Source: Marinobacter salinexigens (lineage in GTDB: Bacteria > Pseudomonadota > Gammaproteobacteria > Pseudomonadales > Oleiphilaceae). Taken from it: 64,000 nt of DNA. This document shows positions 36,777 to 46,481 of this stretch, piece by piece; position 1 is the stretch's first letter; each line of letters begins with the position of its first letter. The notes under the pieces were generated by a model. That model made no database searches, had not been told where the DNA came from, and saw nothing but the letters and a program-made list of their open reading frames with translations. A program made the translations under genes and the position numbers. The stretch lies in assembly GCF_008370345.1 (NCBI RefSeq), contig NZ_VTUU01000002.1, forward strand, positions 372,001 through 436,000, written 5' to 3'.

Positions 36777-37808
36777 ATGATTGAATCCGACCGACTGATT
36801 TCAGCCGGTGCTGGTGAATATGAAGAGGTGCAGGATAGGGCTATCCGTCCGACGTTATTGTCTGAATACGTGGGTCAGCCTGCGGTGCGTGAGCAGATGG
36901 AGATCTTTATATCTGCAGCCCGTCGGCGCGAGGAAGCGCTGGATCACGTACTGATTTTCGGTCCTCCGGGCCTGGGTAAAACAACCCTGGCCAACATCAT
37001 TGCCAATGAAATGGGTGTTTCCATAAAGACCACCTCCGGCCCGGTTCTGGAAAAGGCGGGTGACCTTGCGGCGATGTTGACCAACCTCGAGGAAGGCGAT
37101 GTCCTGTTTATTGACGAGATTCATCGCCTGAGTGCTGCTGTAGAGGAAGTCCTTTATCCCGCCATGGAGGACTACCAGCTGGACATCATGATTGGTGAAG
37201 GTCCGGCGGCGCGATCGATTAAACTCGATCTGCCCCCTTTTACCCTGGTAGGCGCTACCACAAGAGCCGGCCTGCTGACGTCACCCCTCAGGGATCGTTT
37301 TGGCATCGTTCAGCGTCTGGAGTTCTACAACACTCAGGACCTGACCAATATCATCATGCGATCCGCCCGCCTGTCTTCGGTGGATATTGATGAAGCCGGT
37401 GCTTTCGAAATTGCCCGCCGCTCCCGTGGTACGCCGAGGATCGCCAATCGCCTGCTCAGACGGGTGCGCGATTATGCCGAGGTTCGTTCCAACGGGCATA
37501 TCAGTTCCGACGTTGCCGATCAGGCCCTGAACATGTTGAAAGTTGATAATCAGGGGTTTGATCACATGGACAGGCGGTTGTTGCTGGCGATGATCGAGAA
37601 ATTCGATGGAGGCCCGGTGGGCGTCGAAAGTCTGGCAGCAGCTATTAGCGAAGAGCGTGGAACTATAGAAGATGTTCTTGAGCCCTTCCTGATCCAGCAG
37701 GGATTTATGGTACGCACACCCCGCGGGCGGATGGTTACCTCTAACGCCTATCAGCATTTTGGCGTGTCTCCGGCGAGATCAGGAAAGGAGGACGATCTCT
37801 TTGACTGA
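36777..37808 (+). CDS. ruvB: Holliday junction DNA helicase subunit RuvB
   Basis: A 343-residue AAA+ ATPase. Walker [10 protein letters not shown] and Walker [11 protein letters not shown] are at about 60-68 and 112-121, sensor-1 GATTRAG and the arginine-finger region follow, and the C-terminal winged helix carries the DNA contact ([16 protein letters not shown]). The ATG at 36777 gives [11 protein letters not shown], aligned with E. coli MIEADRLISAG, so an ATG 12 bases upstream is less likely. Its last eight bases overlap ybgC. Confidence 0.95.
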   Translation: MIESDRLISAGAGEYEEVQDRAIRPTLLSEYVGQPAVREQMEIFISAARRREEALDHVLIFGPPGLGKTTLANIIANEMGVSIKTTSGPVLEKAGDLAAMLTNLEEGDVLFIDEIHRLSAAVEEVLYPAMEDYQLDIMIGEGPAARSIKLDLPPFTLVGATTRAGLLTSPLRDRFGIVQRLEFYNTQDLTNIIMRSARLSSVDIDEAGAFEIARRSRGTPRIANRLLRRVRDYAEVRSNGHISSDVADQALNMLKVDNQGFDHMDRRLLLAMIEKFDGGPVGVESLAAAISEERGTIEDVLEPFLIQQGFMVRTPRGRMVTSNAYQHFGVSPARSGKEDDLFD

Positions 37809-38262
37809 TCAGCAAGAGTCTCCTTTATTTGAATTACCCGTTCGCGTGTATATAGAAGATACGGATGCCGGTGGCATTGTGTATCACGCGAATTACCTGC
37901 GTTACATGGAGCGGGCCCGAACAGAGTGGGTCAGAAGCTGTGGTGTCGGTCTGCGTGCCGGGCTGGCAGAGAATATCAGCTACGTGGTCCAGAAAATGGC
38001 GATCCACTATGTAGCACCGGCCAGGCTGGATGACGAGTTGCTCATTACCGCTGAACCCACTGGGTTTGGGCGAGTATGGATGGACTTCAGGCAGCGTGTG
38101 ATTCGGTCCGGGGAACGCAAAGTGCTGTGTGAAGCCGATGTGCGCGTTGCCTGTGTGGCTCTTGATAGCGGTCGCCCGAGGCGACTGCCGGACAACATGA
38201 AGTCGTTGCTGACAGAACAGGTTCAGCTCATGGAAACAAAAAACGGAACTAGCCAGGAGTAA
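37801..38262 (+). CDS. ybgC: YbgC-type acyl-CoA thioesterase
   Basis: A 153-residue hot-dog-fold thioesterase. The 4HBT motif [24 protein letters not shown] carries the catalytic Asp near residue 20 and continues the family fold. It hydrolyses short acyl-CoA or acyl-ACP, perhaps linking phospholipid synthesis to the Tol-Pal proteins. The TTG start at 37801 is preceded by AGGAGG; a start at 37759 would overlap ruvB by 50 bases. It is the first gene of the ybgC-tolQRAB-pal-cpoB operon, four bases before tolQ. Confidence 0.93.
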   Translation: MTDQQESPLFELPVRVYIEDTDAGGIVYHANYLRYMERARTEWVRSCGVGLRAGLAENISYVVQKMAIHYVAPARLDDELLITAEPTGFGRVWMDFRQRVIRSGERKVLCEADVRVACVALDSGRPRRLPDNMKSLLTEQVQLMETKNGTSQE

Positions 38263-38265
38263 AAG

Positions 38266-38955
38266 GTGGAATCAGAAGTTTCAGTCTGGTCTCTAATTGC
38301 GAATGCCGGCCCACTGGTCAAGCTGGTGATGCTGTTGCTTATGCTCGCCTCAGTTGTCTCCTGGGCCCTGATTTTTCAGCGCTTGCAGGTATTCAAGAAA
38401 GCCAGGCGGGCCCAGCTGGCATTTGAGGAGCGTTTTTGGTCTGGCATGGACCTCGGGCAACTTTATCGTGAAGTGAATGCGGATCCAACGCCGTTTTCTG
38501 GCATGGAGGCTGTGTTTCGGGCCGGTTTCAAGGAGTTCTCCCGTTTGCGCCAGCAGAGTCGTGATGCAGATGCTGTGATGGAAGGGGCACAACGTGCTAT
38601 GCGCGTGGCGTTTTCACGGGAACAGGAGCGCCTGGAGACACACCTCCCATTCCTGGCAACCGTAGGTTCCACCAGCCCATACGTAGGCTTGTTCGGAACG
38701 GTGTGGGGCATCATGAATTCATTCCGCGGGCTGGCACAGGTTCAGCAGGCAACACTGGCAACGGTAGCACCGGGTATTTCAGAGGCGTTGATTGCAACGG
38801 CAATGGGTTTGTTTGCGGCGATCCCGGCGGTTATTGCCTATAACCGTTTCTCCGCCATGTCTGATGCATTGCTCAAGAACTATGAAACTTTTGCGGAAGA
38901 GTTCTCGAGCATTCTTCACCGCCGTGTTCATAGCAGTGAAAAAGGCACCGCATAA
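38266..38955 (+). CDS. tolQ: TolQ, proton channel of the Tol-Pal system
   Basis: A 229-residue inner-membrane protein with three transmembrane helices (about 12-34, 130-150, 168-190). The second and third have the small-residue pattern SEALIATAMGLFAAIPAVIAY shared with ExbB. It starts with GTG after AGGAG. TolQ-TolR use the proton gradient to energise TolA, keeping the outer membrane constricted with the inner membrane during division. Confidence 0.95.
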   Translation: MESEVSVWSLIANAGPLVKLVMLLLMLASVVSWALIFQRLQVFKKARRAQLAFEERFWSGMDLGQLYREVNADPTPFSGMEAVFRAGFKEFSRLRQQSRDADAVMEGAQRAMRVAFSREQERLETHLPFLATVGSTSPYVGLFGTVWGIMNSFRGLAQVQQATLATVAPGISEALIATAMGLFAAIPAVIAYNRFSAMSDALLKNYETFAEEFSSILHRRVHSSEKGTA

Positions 38956-38989
38956 TGTCTTTGTCTGTTGAAGAGCGGAGCGTAACACA

Positions 38990-39436
38990 ATGAAAGGTAT
39001 GGGAATGATGCCTCCGCATCGGCGCAAGCCGATGTCCGAGATCAATGTTGTCCCCTATATCGATGTCATGTTGGTGCTGCTGGTTATTTTTATGGTCACA
39101 GCCCCGATGATGACCCAGGGTGTAAAGGTGGATTTGCCTGAGACAACCTCCGATCCGATCCAGACAGACAAGGATGTGGAGTCCATCGTGGTCTCGGTGG
39201 ATACCAATGGGGCCTATTATCTGGAAGTGGGGGATCAGGGCAGTGATCCAATGGCGCTCAGCGAGTTGCGGGCCCAGGTATCCAAAATTCTCTCACAGCG
39301 GGCGAACAGCGAAGTTCTCGTGCGCGGGGATGAGCACGTTGAATACGGTACTGTGGTTCGTTTGATGGCGGAGTTGCAAGGGGCTGGTGCCAGCAGCATA
39401 GGCCTGATTACCGACGTACCGGCGAATGACGAGTGA
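38990..39436 (+). CDS. tolR: TolR, Tol-Pal stator protein
   Basis: A 148-residue protein with one transmembrane helix (about 20-40). The helix carries the essential Asp in INVVPYIDVMLVLLVIFMV, as in ExbD. The periplasmic C-terminal domain dimerises and may bind peptidoglycan. It follows tolQ by 34 bases. Confidence 0.94.
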   Translation: MKGMGMMPPHRRKPMSEINVVPYIDVMLVLLVIFMVTAPMMTQGVKVDLPETTSDPIQTDKDVESIVVSVDTNGAYYLEVGDQGSDPMALSELRAQVSKILSQRANSEVLVRGDEHVEYGTVVRLMAELQGAGASSIGLITDVPANDE

Positions 39437-39458
39437 CAGGGACACAGGCGGAGTTGTT

Positions 39459-40466
39459 GTGACAGGTCACGAACGGGAAGAAACCAACACAGGAGTGCCT
39501 CACTGGAAATCTCCTGTGGCGATGTCGGTCGCACTGCATCTGCTGATTGTTGTCGTGGCAGTGGCGGGGTGGTCCTGGTCCGATCCGGATCATGAGGCGC
39601 CACCTCGGAGTATTTCGGCCCGATTGATCGCTCCGGAACCCGCGCCAAGCCCGGTAGTGGACAAGGTTGATCAGCCGGATCGCGATGCTGAACGACGTGA
39701 AGAGCAGAAGCGTCAGGCTGAAGAAAAGCGTAAAGAAGAAGCTCGCAAGGCTGAGGCAGAAAAAGCCCGTGTCGAAAAGGAGCGTAAGGCCAAAGAGGAA
39801 GAGCGTCAGCGTCAGGAAGCGCTAGCCCGAAAACAGCAGGAAGAAAAGGCCAGGGCGGAAGAGGCTGCCCGCCAGAAGGCTGAGGCTGAGGCCAAAGCTC
39901 AGGCACAGCGCAAAGCGGAGGAAGAGGCTCGTCGCGTAGAAGCCGAACGGCAGAAAGCGGAAGAGGAGCGCCGAAGGCAGGAAGCGGAAGCAGAGCGTAA
40001 GCGACAGGAAGAAGAGGCCAGAAAGGCCGCTGAGCAGAAGCGTCTGGACGCCGAGCGTCGCCTGAGGGAGCAGCAGCTTGAGGCGCTGGCGGAAGAGGCA
40101 CGCCGCGCTGAAGCGGCGGCAGCGCAGGAAAAAGCCCAGGCTGCGGCCGCACGTGCCCGGGAAACTCAAATGCTGAGTGAGAGCGAGAAGTATCAGGCAT
40201 TGATCAGGGAGCGGCTGAGCCAGGCGTGGTATCCGCCGTCCTCGGCAACCGAAGATATGACGGCTCGTCTTCAGATAACTCTGCTACCGACGGGCGAATT
40301 GGCCGGAGTCAAGCTGGTCGGCAGCAGTGGTAACACGGCTTTCGATAATTCGGCATTGAGCGCGGTGCGTTCACTGTCCCGGTACCCGATACCCGATGAG
40401 AGGGATACGTTTGAGCGCTATTTCCGCCAGTTTACAATTGAATTCAATCCTCGCCGGCTAAGATAA
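39459..40466 (+). CDS. tolA: TolA, envelope-spanning Tol-Pal protein
   Basis: A 335-residue protein: short cytoplasmic segment, one transmembrane helix (about 19-40), a long Lys/Glu/Ala/Arg-rich helical domain II (about 75-245) that spans the periplasm, and a globular domain III that touches TolB and Pal (ending RYFRQFTIEFNPRRLR). I chose the GTG at 39459, which has GGAG five bases upstream; the ATG at 39426 would overlap tolR by 11 bases and adds 11 residues. The middle repeats are low-complexity and evolve fast. Confidence 0.9.
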   Translation: MTGHEREETNTGVPHWKSPVAMSVALHLLIVVVAVAGWSWSDPDHEAPPRSISARLIAPEPAPSPVVDKVDQPDRDAERREEQKRQAEEKRKEEARKAEAEKARVEKERKAKEEERQRQEALARKQQEEKARAEEAARQKAEAEAKAQAQRKAEEEARRVEAERQKAEEERRRQEAEAERKRQEEEARKAAEQKRLDAERRLREQQLEALAEEARRAEAAAAQEKAQAAAARARETQMLSESEKYQALIRERLSQAWYPPSSATEDMTARLQITLLPTGELAGVKLVGSSGNTAFDNSALSAVRSLSRYPIPDERDTFERYFRQFTIEFNPRRLR

Positions 40467-40481
40467 GGAACGGATAACACA

Positions 40482-41795
40482 ATGAGACAGCGAGTTCTGA
40501 CTATGGGGTTCTTCAGGCTATTGGTCGCCACGGCGCTGCTGATTCTGGCTTCGGCGAGCGCTAACGCTGAGTTACTGATACGGATCACCGAAGGCGCTGA
40601 TTCCGCGCTGCCAATTGCCGTTGTTCCGTTTGCGGAAAATGGTCAGATCCCACCTGGAGACAAGGTAAGCACTATCGTGCAATCGGACCTGAACATGAGC
40701 GGTGAATTCCGTACGCTGCCGCCTTCGAAGATGCTGAGCCTGCCGTCCAAGCGTGAGGAGGTGTTCTTTCGGGACTGGAAGATGCTCGGCCAGCGTTATG
40801 TTCTGGTTGGCGATCTGAGCCGCTCTGCTGACAAGGTAACAGCGCGCTATGAGTTGTTTGATGTGAACCGTGAAGAGCGGATTTTAGGTGAGCGCGCAGC
40901 CGCCCCGGCTACGAACATGCGGTCGTTGGCCCATCACATCAGTGACAAGGTCTATGAAGCGATTACTGGTGTGCAGGGAGCATTTTCGACCAAGCTGGCC
41001 TATGTCACTCTGGATTCGTTTAACGGCAAGCCCCGTTATCGGCTCCAGGTCAGCGATGTTGACGGAAAGCGGGCGAGAATCCGCCTTGAGAGTGAGGAAC
41101 CGATTCTGTCACCGGCCTGGTCGCCCGATGGAAGGCAGCTTGCTTACGTTTCCTTTGAAACCGGTAAGCCGGTGATCTTCCTGCACGAGTTGTCCAGTGG
41201 CAAGCGTACAAAGATTGCCGATTTTCCAGGGCTTAATTCAGCGCCCGCCTGGTCAGACGATGGCCGCTCTCTGCTCATGACTCTGTCAAAGGATGGTAAT
41301 GCTGAAATCTATCGGATGGATCTGCAAAGCCGGCAGGTGACCAAAGTCACCAACCATTGGGCGATTGATACCGAGGCCAGTTGGGACCATACCGGTAAAG
41401 GTCTGTTCTTTACCTCGGACCGTTCCGGGGGGCCGCAAATTTATCACATGGACCGTCCGGGCGCAGAACCCAGGCGTATAACCTTCGGTAGTCGCTATAA
41501 CGCCCGGCCGCGGCCGGATAATGAAGGCAAGTATGTGTATTACGTTCATCAGCGCGAGGGCGCGTTCCATATCGCCCGAACGAACCTGAATACAGGTGAG
41601 GAAACCGTACTCACCCGGACACAATCCGATGAATCTCCCAGCGTCTCTCCCAACGGACGTATGCTGATTTACGCGACGAAACAGGGGAATGATAGCGTGC
41701 TCACCGTTATTTCCGCAGACGGCGGCGCGGCATATAGTCTGCCAGCCTCTGAAGGAGGGGTTCGGGAGCCCGCATGGGGACCGTTGGTAAAGTAG
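40482..41795 (+). CDS. tolB: TolB, periplasmic beta-propeller
   Basis: A 437-residue secreted protein with a signal peptide (about 1-30: MRQRVLTMGFFRLLVATALLI then ASANAE). The N-terminal domain (about 31-170) is followed by a six-bladed propeller with repeated AWSPDGRQLAYVS-like blades (WSPDGRQL, WSDDGRSL, WDHTGKGLF, SPNGRMLI). TolB binds Pal and TolA in the periplasm. It follows tolA by 15 bases. Confidence 0.95.
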   Translation: MRQRVLTMGFFRLLVATALLILASASANAELLIRITEGADSALPIAVVPFAENGQIPPGDKVSTIVQSDLNMSGEFRTLPPSKMLSLPSKREEVFFRDWKMLGQRYVLVGDLSRSADKVTARYELFDVNREERILGERAAAPATNMRSLAHHISDKVYEAITGVQGAFSTKLAYVTLDSFNGKPRYRLQVSDVDGKRARIRLESEEPILSPAWSPDGRQLAYVSFETGKPVIFLHELSSGKRTKIADFPGLNSAPAWSDDGRSLLMTLSKDGNAEIYRMDLQSRQVTKVTNHWAIDTEASWDHTGKGLFFTSDRSGGPQIYHMDRPGAEPRRITFGSRYNARPRPDNEGKYVYYVHQREGAFHIARTNLNTGEETVLTRTQSDESPSVSPNGRMLIYATKQGNDSVLTVISADGGAAYSLPASEGGVREPAWGPLVK

Positions 41796-41878
41796 AGCAG
41801 CGTGCCATATGCCTTCAATCAGAGGGGCGCTGCATAAACAGATCGTCAATCAAACCAAGCAACTGAAAGGAAATGAAT

Positions 41879-42448
41879 ATGATGTTCTCGGCAAAAACCA
41901 AGGCATTTGCACTGCTGCTCACCGTTGGTCTTTTCGCAGGCTGTAGTTCCACCGGTGAAACCGTTGAAGACGGCACCTATGGTTCTGACGTTGCTGCTAT
42001 CGATCAGGACGGTGGTTCAACCGTATACGGCGGTGACGACCAGGGCGGAATTTCCTCTTCCAGCCTGACTGAAGAAGAGCGTATGGCTGCTCAGCAGCAG
42101 GCCGCTCAGGAAGCACTTCGTGATATTACAACCTTCTACTTTGATTTCGATACTGCCGAGATCAAGCAGGATGCACGTGATGTGCTCGTTGCTCACGCCC
42201 AGTTCCTGGCTGCAAACCCGGGCCAGACAGTTCGCCTGGAAGGCCACGCTGATGAGCGTGGTACCAAGGAATACAACCTGGCTCTGGGTGAGCGTCGTGC
42301 CAACGCAGTTCAGCGTTTCCTGATCGTCAACGGTGCTTCCCGTGGTCAGATTGAAACCGTAAGCTATGGTGAAGAAAAGCCGGCGGTCATGGGTTCCACT
42401 GAAAGTGCCATGGCACAAAATCGCCGTGTTGAGCTCGTATTTGAGTAA
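41879..42448 (+). CDS. pal: peptidoglycan-associated lipoprotein Pal
   Basis: A 189-residue outer-membrane lipoprotein. The signal carries a lipobox LFAGC near residue 20, followed by a linker and an OmpA-like peptidoglycan-binding domain (about 75-185) with the NxxLGxxRA-type block YNLALGERRANAVQRFL. It anchors the outer membrane to the cell wall. I chose the ATG at 41879, which has AGGA seven bases before it; the ATG at 41873 is only one base from the purine-rich site. Confidence 0.95.
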   Translation: MMFSAKTKAFALLLTVGLFAGCSSTGETVEDGTYGSDVAAIDQDGGSTVYGGDDQGGISSSSLTEEERMAAQQQAAQEALRDITTFYFDFDTAEIKQDARDVLVAHAQFLAANPGQTVRLEGHADERGTKEYNLALGERRANAVQRFLIVNGASRGQIETVSYGEEKPAVMGSTESAMAQNRRVELVFE

Positions 42449-42472
42449 ATACATGACTAATCAGGTATCTCC

Positions 42473-43240
42473 ATGAGAAAGCACCTCATGGCGACAGTGG
42501 TTTTCCCGCTTGCCCTCGGGCAGGCGGGACTGGCGCTGGCGCAATCCTCTACTCCCGCATACCAGAATAACGCCTCAGAGGCGCAGCGTAAGGCAAATAG
42601 CAGCCAGGCAACGGCTGAGCTGTTTTACATGATCCAGCAGCTTCAGGGCGATGTGAGGCGTCTTCAGGGGCAGGTTGAAGAACAGCGGCACCTGATAAAA
42701 CAGCTGCAGGAGCAGGGCAGGGATCGTTATATCGATCTCGACCAACGTATTCTGGATCTCTCCGAAAAGGTCTCGGCGCAGCCGGAGGCTCCGGCTCAGG
42801 CAAACTCTGGTGAGGCAGCTACGCCGGTAGCCATCTCCAAGGAATATCGCCAGCCTGACGCGAAAGAGCGTAAGGAGTACGAACAGATTCAGGATCTGAT
42901 CCGAAACCAGAAAAAGTACGATGAGGCGATTAGTCGAATATACGAGTTCCTTGATACTTATCCGGACGGTGACCTGACGGTCAACGCCTACTACTGGCTG
43001 GGAGAGGTCTATCTTGTTAAACCTCAGCTTGAACAGGCCAAGCAGGCATTCACTATCGTTGCTACGCGCTTCCCCGATCACCGTAAAGCGCCGGACGCGG
43101 TTTATAAACTGGGCATTACCCTGGACCAGTTGGGTGAAAAGGACGAGGCGCGCCGGAGAATGGAGCAGGTCGTCGGAAGCTACCCTCAAAGCAGTGCGGC
43201 CAAACTCGCCCAGAAGTTTTTGGGTGCAGAAAACGGTTAA
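42473..43240 (+). CDS. cpoB: CpoB/YbgF, cell-division coordinator
   Basis: A 255-residue periplasmic protein: signal peptide to about residue 24 (ALAQ), an N-terminal coiled coil (about 43-90), a disordered linker, then TPR repeats (about 125-250, with YKLGITLDQLG). CpoB couples outer-membrane constriction to peptidoglycan synthesis through TolA and PBP1B. It ends the tol operon, and the tRNA-Lys pair follows. Confidence 0.93.
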   Translation: MRKHLMATVVFPLALGQAGLALAQSSTPAYQNNASEAQRKANSSQATAELFYMIQQLQGDVRRLQGQVEEQRHLIKQLQEQGRDRYIDLDQRILDLSEKVSAQPEAPAQANSGEAATPVAISKEYRQPDAKERKEYEQIQDLIRNQKKYDEAISRIYEFLDTYPDGDLTVNAYYWLGEVYLVKPQLEQAKQAFTIVATRFPDHRKAPDAVYKLGITLDQLGEKDEARRRMEQVVGSYPQSSAAKLAQKFLGAENG

Positions 43241-43284
43241 AATATAACCGTTGAAAAAATATTGAGAAACCTCGAAAAAAGGGG

Positions 43285-43312
43285 TTGATCAACGGAAAAA
43301 AATCATTACTAT
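43285..43312 (+). promoter_or_regulatory. promoter of the first tRNA-Lys
   Basis: TTGATC (43285-43290), 16-base spacer, TACTAT (43307-43312), followed by a GCGCC discriminator. A start near 43319 sits about seven bases before the mature tRNA. Confidence 0.5.
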
Positions 43313-43325
43313 ATGCGCCTCGTTT

Positions 43326-43401
43326 GGGTCGTTAGCTCAGTTGGTAGAGCAGTTGGCTTTTAACCAATTGGTCGAAGGTTCGAATCCTTCACGACCCACC
43401 A
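43326..43401 (+). tRNA. tRNA-Lys (UUU), copy 1
   Basis: A 76-base gene with encoded CCA. The acceptor stem GGGTCGT pairs with ACGACCC, the D-arm GCTCAGTTGGTAGAGC and the T-arm GGTTCGAATCC are intact. The anticodon TTT lies at 43359-43361. It follows the tol-pal operon, as in E. coli. Confidence 0.97.
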
Positions 43402-43471
43402 AACACGAGCTGTCGGAGTTTTCTGAGTGACTTCGGTAGCGGTTAGGCAGCAGGTCCTGACCAGCAGTTGC

Positions 43472-43547
43472 GGGTCGTTAGCTCAGTTGGTAGAGCAGTT
43501 GGCTTTTAACCAATTGGTCGAAGGTTCGAATCCTTCACGACCCACCA
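43472..43547 (+). tRNA. tRNA-Lys (UUU), copy 2
   Basis: Identical over all 76 bases to copy 1, 70 bases downstream; anticodon TTT at 43505-43507. Probably transcribed with copy 1 and cut from a common precursor. Confidence 0.97.
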
Positions 43548-43574
43548 AATAGCCGGGATACAGCATCCTGGCGG

Positions 43575-43602
43575 AAAAAAGAGCCTCCGGGCTCTTTTTT
43601 TT
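43575..43602 (+). terminator. terminator after the tRNA-Lys pair
   Basis: AAAAAAGAGCC (43575-43585) pairs with GGCTCTTTTTT (43590-43600), loop TCCG, followed by more T. A canonical intrinsic terminator. Confidence 0.9.
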
Positions 43603-43657
43603 TGCCCATAGGTTCATCTGACGGGTGGCGAGTAGAATATGCCTGATCACCGGGTTG

Positions 43658-43686
43658 TTACAGAGCCATGTCAGAACCGTTAAAAT
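43658..43686 (+). promoter_or_regulatory. nadA promoter
   Basis: TTACAG (43658-43663), 17-base spacer, TAAAAT (43681-43686). A start near 43693 lies downstream of in-frame upstream start codons, so nadA begins at 43736. Confidence 0.55.
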
Positions 43687-43735
43687 GGGTATCGAGGTGA
43701 TATACTCCCCGGAAACGCAACACAGAGATGTAGTA

Positions 43736-44797
43736 ATGACACACGCTGAAGACCGCATTCTTGTTCAGGAACATCTGGCCCACGCTGCAGAACCGAAGCC
43801 CCTGAGTGCCGAGGAAAAGGCCGATTTGGAAGCCCGGATCAAGGCTGAGCTGAAAGCGAAGGATGCTGTGCTGGTTGCTCATTACTATACAGACCCGGAT
43901 CTCCAGCGCCTGGCTGAGGAAACCGGTGGTTGCGTGGCGGACTCACTGGAAATGGCTCGTTTTGGCAATCAGCATCCGGCATCCACGGTTGTTGTGGCGG
44001 GCGTGCGTTTCATGGGCGAGACGGCCAAGATTCTGAATCCCGAGAAAAAGGTGCTCATGCCGACGCTGGAGGCAACCTGCTCGCTTGATGTGGGCTGTCC
44101 TGCCGACGAATTTGCCACCTTCTGTGATCAGCACCCGGATCGTACGGTCGTGGTGTATGCCAATACTTCTGCAGCGGTGAAGGCGAGGGCTGACTGGGTT
44201 GTGACATCCAGTTGCGCTCAGTCCATTGTTGAGCACCTGGATTCTCAGGGGCAGAAAATTCTTTGGGCTCCGGACAAGCACCTTGGTCACTATGTTCAGA
44301 AAACTACCGGCGCCGATGTGCTCTTGTGGGATGGCTCATGTATCGTGCATGAGGAGTTCAAGTACCGCGGTCTGGAAGATCTGAAGGCTCTGTACCCTGA
44401 TGCTGCTGTACTGGTTCATCCTGAGTCGCCGGATGCGGTCGTACAGATGGCTGATGTCGTTGGGTCAACGTCTCAGTTGATTCACGCGGTTCAGACTTTG
44501 CCTAATGAGAAGTTTATTGTTGCGACCGACAACGGCATCTTCTACAAAATGCAGCAGCTGGCCCCAAACAAAACCTTGATTGAGGCGCCTACCGCCGGTA
44601 ATGGTGCCACCTGTCGTAGTTGTGCTCATTGTCCCTGGATGGCAATGAATGGACTGGAGAACCTGCTTCACGTCCTTGAAACAGGTGATCAGGAAGTGTT
44701 TGTGGATGATGCCCTCAGGGAAGATGCCCTGAGGCCCCTGCGACGAATGCTGGATTTTACTGCCAACATGAACCTGCAGGCAGCGGGCAACGCCTGA
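43736..44797 (+). CDS. nadA: quinolinate synthase
   Basis: A 353-residue [4Fe-4S] enzyme that condenses iminoaspartate with dihydroxyacetone phosphate to quinolinate for NAD synthesis. Cluster cysteines are visible in [17 protein letters not shown] and CRSCAHCPW. Start ATG at 43736 gives the usual length; earlier in-frame starts precede the promoter. Convergent with bepA, one base from its end. The tol-tRNA(Lys)-nadA order matches E. coli. Confidence 0.95.
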   Translation: MTHAEDRILVQEHLAHAAEPKPLSAEEKADLEARIKAELKAKDAVLVAHYYTDPDLQRLAEETGGCVADSLEMARFGNQHPASTVVVAGVRFMGETAKILNPEKKVLMPTLEATCSLDVGCPADEFATFCDQHPDRTVVVYANTSAAVKARADWVVTSSCAQSIVEHLDSQGQKILWAPDKHLGHYVQKTTGADVLLWDGSCIVHEEFKYRGLEDLKALYPDAAVLVHPESPDAVVQMADVVGSTSQLIHAVQTLPNEKFIVATDNGIFYKMQQLAPNKTLIEAPTAGNGATCRSCAHCPWMAMNGLENLLHVLETGDQEVFVDDALREDALRPLRRMLDFTANMNLQAAGNA

Positions 44798-44798
44798 T

Positions 44799-46265
44799 TC
44801 ACTGTTCGGGGCGCATACGCCGGGAAAACTCCGCCAGGCGCTCCGAGACGACCTGTCTCTCTGTGGATCCCGCAGGTAGTTTCTCCTGTGCCTGCCGCAG
44901 CTGGCGCTGGGCTGACTCGAAATCCCCCATCAGGGCGTAGTATTCCGCTCTTGCCCGGTGTACACCCACAATGTTTCGGGCCATGCCCTCCGCTTCCGCT
45001 AACCGCAGCCACAGGTGCTCCTGATCCGGTAGGCGCCGGGTCAGCTGTTTGAGGTATTCGGCGGCCGCGTCACCGTTGCCATCCTTGATTTCCACCCTGG
45101 CCAGGGTTGATGTGATGGGATAGTTGTCCGGGTTCCGTGACAGCGCTTTTCGAAGCAGCATTCTCGCTTCGCTGACTTTGTTCTGTGCCATCAACGCTTC
45201 GCCAAGGGTAACCTGCAATGTAATCCGTCCGGGATTGCGTTCGAGCAGGTCGCGGAGGATGTTTTCTGCCTCTGCGGGTTGTTGGTTCTCCAGATAGGCA
45301 ACCGCCAGCCCGTAGCGTATGGCATCGTTCTGTATCGCCTTGGGGTTGTCCAGGTAGGCTTTGAATGTGTTTACCGCGATTTCCGGTGACTGTGCATAAT
45401 GAACCTGCAGTCGGCTGCGGATCAGGTGGTATTCCTGCCCGTCCCGGATATCTGTGTGAGGGTACTGCTCAGCCCGGTTGCGGGTGTCGGATACCCGGCT
45501 TTGGGTCAGGGGGTGGGTGGACAGATATTCTGGTAGTCGATTTCCCTGCAGTCGGTTCTGCCGCATCATGATCTCGAACATTTCAGGCATTCCCCTGGGG
45601 TCAAGCCCGGAGGACGCGAGAATGTCGAGGCCGACGCGATCGGCTTCCTGCTCGTGGGCGCGGCTATAGGACAGCATGTTCTGCACGGCCATCGCCTGGG
45701 TGCCGGCAATCGCGGCAATGCCAAGATCCGATTGAGTGACAGCTGAAAGTACGATGCCGGCAATCATTCCTGCGAGGGTAAGTGGTGCACTGGTTTCCTG
45801 TTGTTCCAGTCGACGGGCGAAATGCCGCTGGCTGAGGTGGGCCAGTTCGTGCGCAAGCACTGAGGCGAATTGCTGCTCGGTCGTCGCATTGAGGAACAGG
45901 CCTCCGTTGACGCCTACAACCCCTCCGGGGACAGCGAATGCATTAATCGCGGGGTCATCAATCAGCGTCAGCTTCAGATTACGATTCTCAAGTGGTGCAG
46001 ACGGTACCAGGCGATAAGTGATTTCACTGAGGTAGTCATAGACCAGTGGGTCGGTAATCCTGGGGGTGGACCTGCGTATGGTCATCAGAACCTGTTGGCC
46101 GATTTCGGACTCCTGCTGATCAGAAATCAGGCCGCCACCGGTTCCGCCAATCGATGGAAGCTCCTGGGCCTGGCTCGGTGTCTGTGCGAGTGTCAGTCCT
46201 ACCGCCAGTGCTATGGCTCTGGTCGCGCCGCTGAGGCGGCTCTTGGGGAGTTTTGCAGGGATCAT
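44799..46265 (-). CDS. bepA: BepA/YfgC-type M48 metalloprotease
   Basis: A 488-residue periplasmic protein: signal peptide (about 1-33, cut near AQA), an M48 zinc peptidase domain with HELAHLSQRH near residue 130, and C-terminal TPR repeats (about 310-480) that dock on the Bam complex. BepA folds or degrades LptD and other barrel proteins. Start ATG at 46265 has the best signal peptide; the longer frame to 46415 would extend upstream. Convergent with nadA. Confidence 0.93.
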   Translation of the reverse strand: MIPAKLPKSRLSGATRAIALAVGLTLAQTPSQAQELPSIGGTGGGLISDQQESEIGQQVLMTIRRSTPRITDPLVYDYLSEITYRLVPSAPLENRNLKLTLIDDPAINAFAVPGGVVGVNGGLFLNATTEQQFASVLAHELAHLSQRHFARRLEQQETSAPLTLAGMIAGIVLSAVTQSDLGIAAIAGTQAMAVQNMLSYSRAHEQEADRVGLDILASSGLDPRGMPEMFEIMMRQNRLQGNRLPEYLSTHPLTQSRVSDTRNRAEQYPHTDIRDGQEYHLIRSRLQVHYAQSPEIAVNTFKAYLDNPKAIQNDAIRYGLAVAYLENQQPAEAENILRDLLERNPGRITLQVTLGEALMAQNKVSEARMLLRKALSRNPDNYPITSTLARVEIKDGNGDAAAEYLKQLTRRLPDQEHLWLRLAEAEGMARNIVGVHRARAEYYALMGDFESAQRQLRQAQEKLPAGSTERQVVSERLAEFSRRMRPEQ

Positions 46266-46481
46266 GCGAAATGCGTTGCCTTTGTCCGGATCGCAGGCGC
46301 CTGATTTAAAAAGGTGCCGACAGCATACGATAAACAGTGCGTACAGCTTACGACAAAAACTTCCGGGTTTTCGATTAAAAAGTATTGTGGTGCAATACAT
46401 TATCACTCTCGGCATAATGCGTATTGCCCGGTTTTATTGGCTGTCGTTTCTGAATATCAAATTATGGTGTCTGTCCCTTCT

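Noticed and set aside
39235..40200. A 321-codon Pro/Leu-rich minus-strand frame opposite tolA
   Set aside because: It is the reverse complement of the low-complexity Lys/Glu/Ala repeats of tolA.
43249..43296. CCGTTGA and TCAACGG pair before the tRNA promoter
   Set aside because: Short arms far apart and overlapping the promoter; too weak to report as a terminator of cpoB.
43483..43758. A 91-codon minus-strand frame ending in REGFEPSTNWLKANC
   Set aside because: That tail is the translated antisense of the second tRNA-Lys, a familiar annotation artefact.
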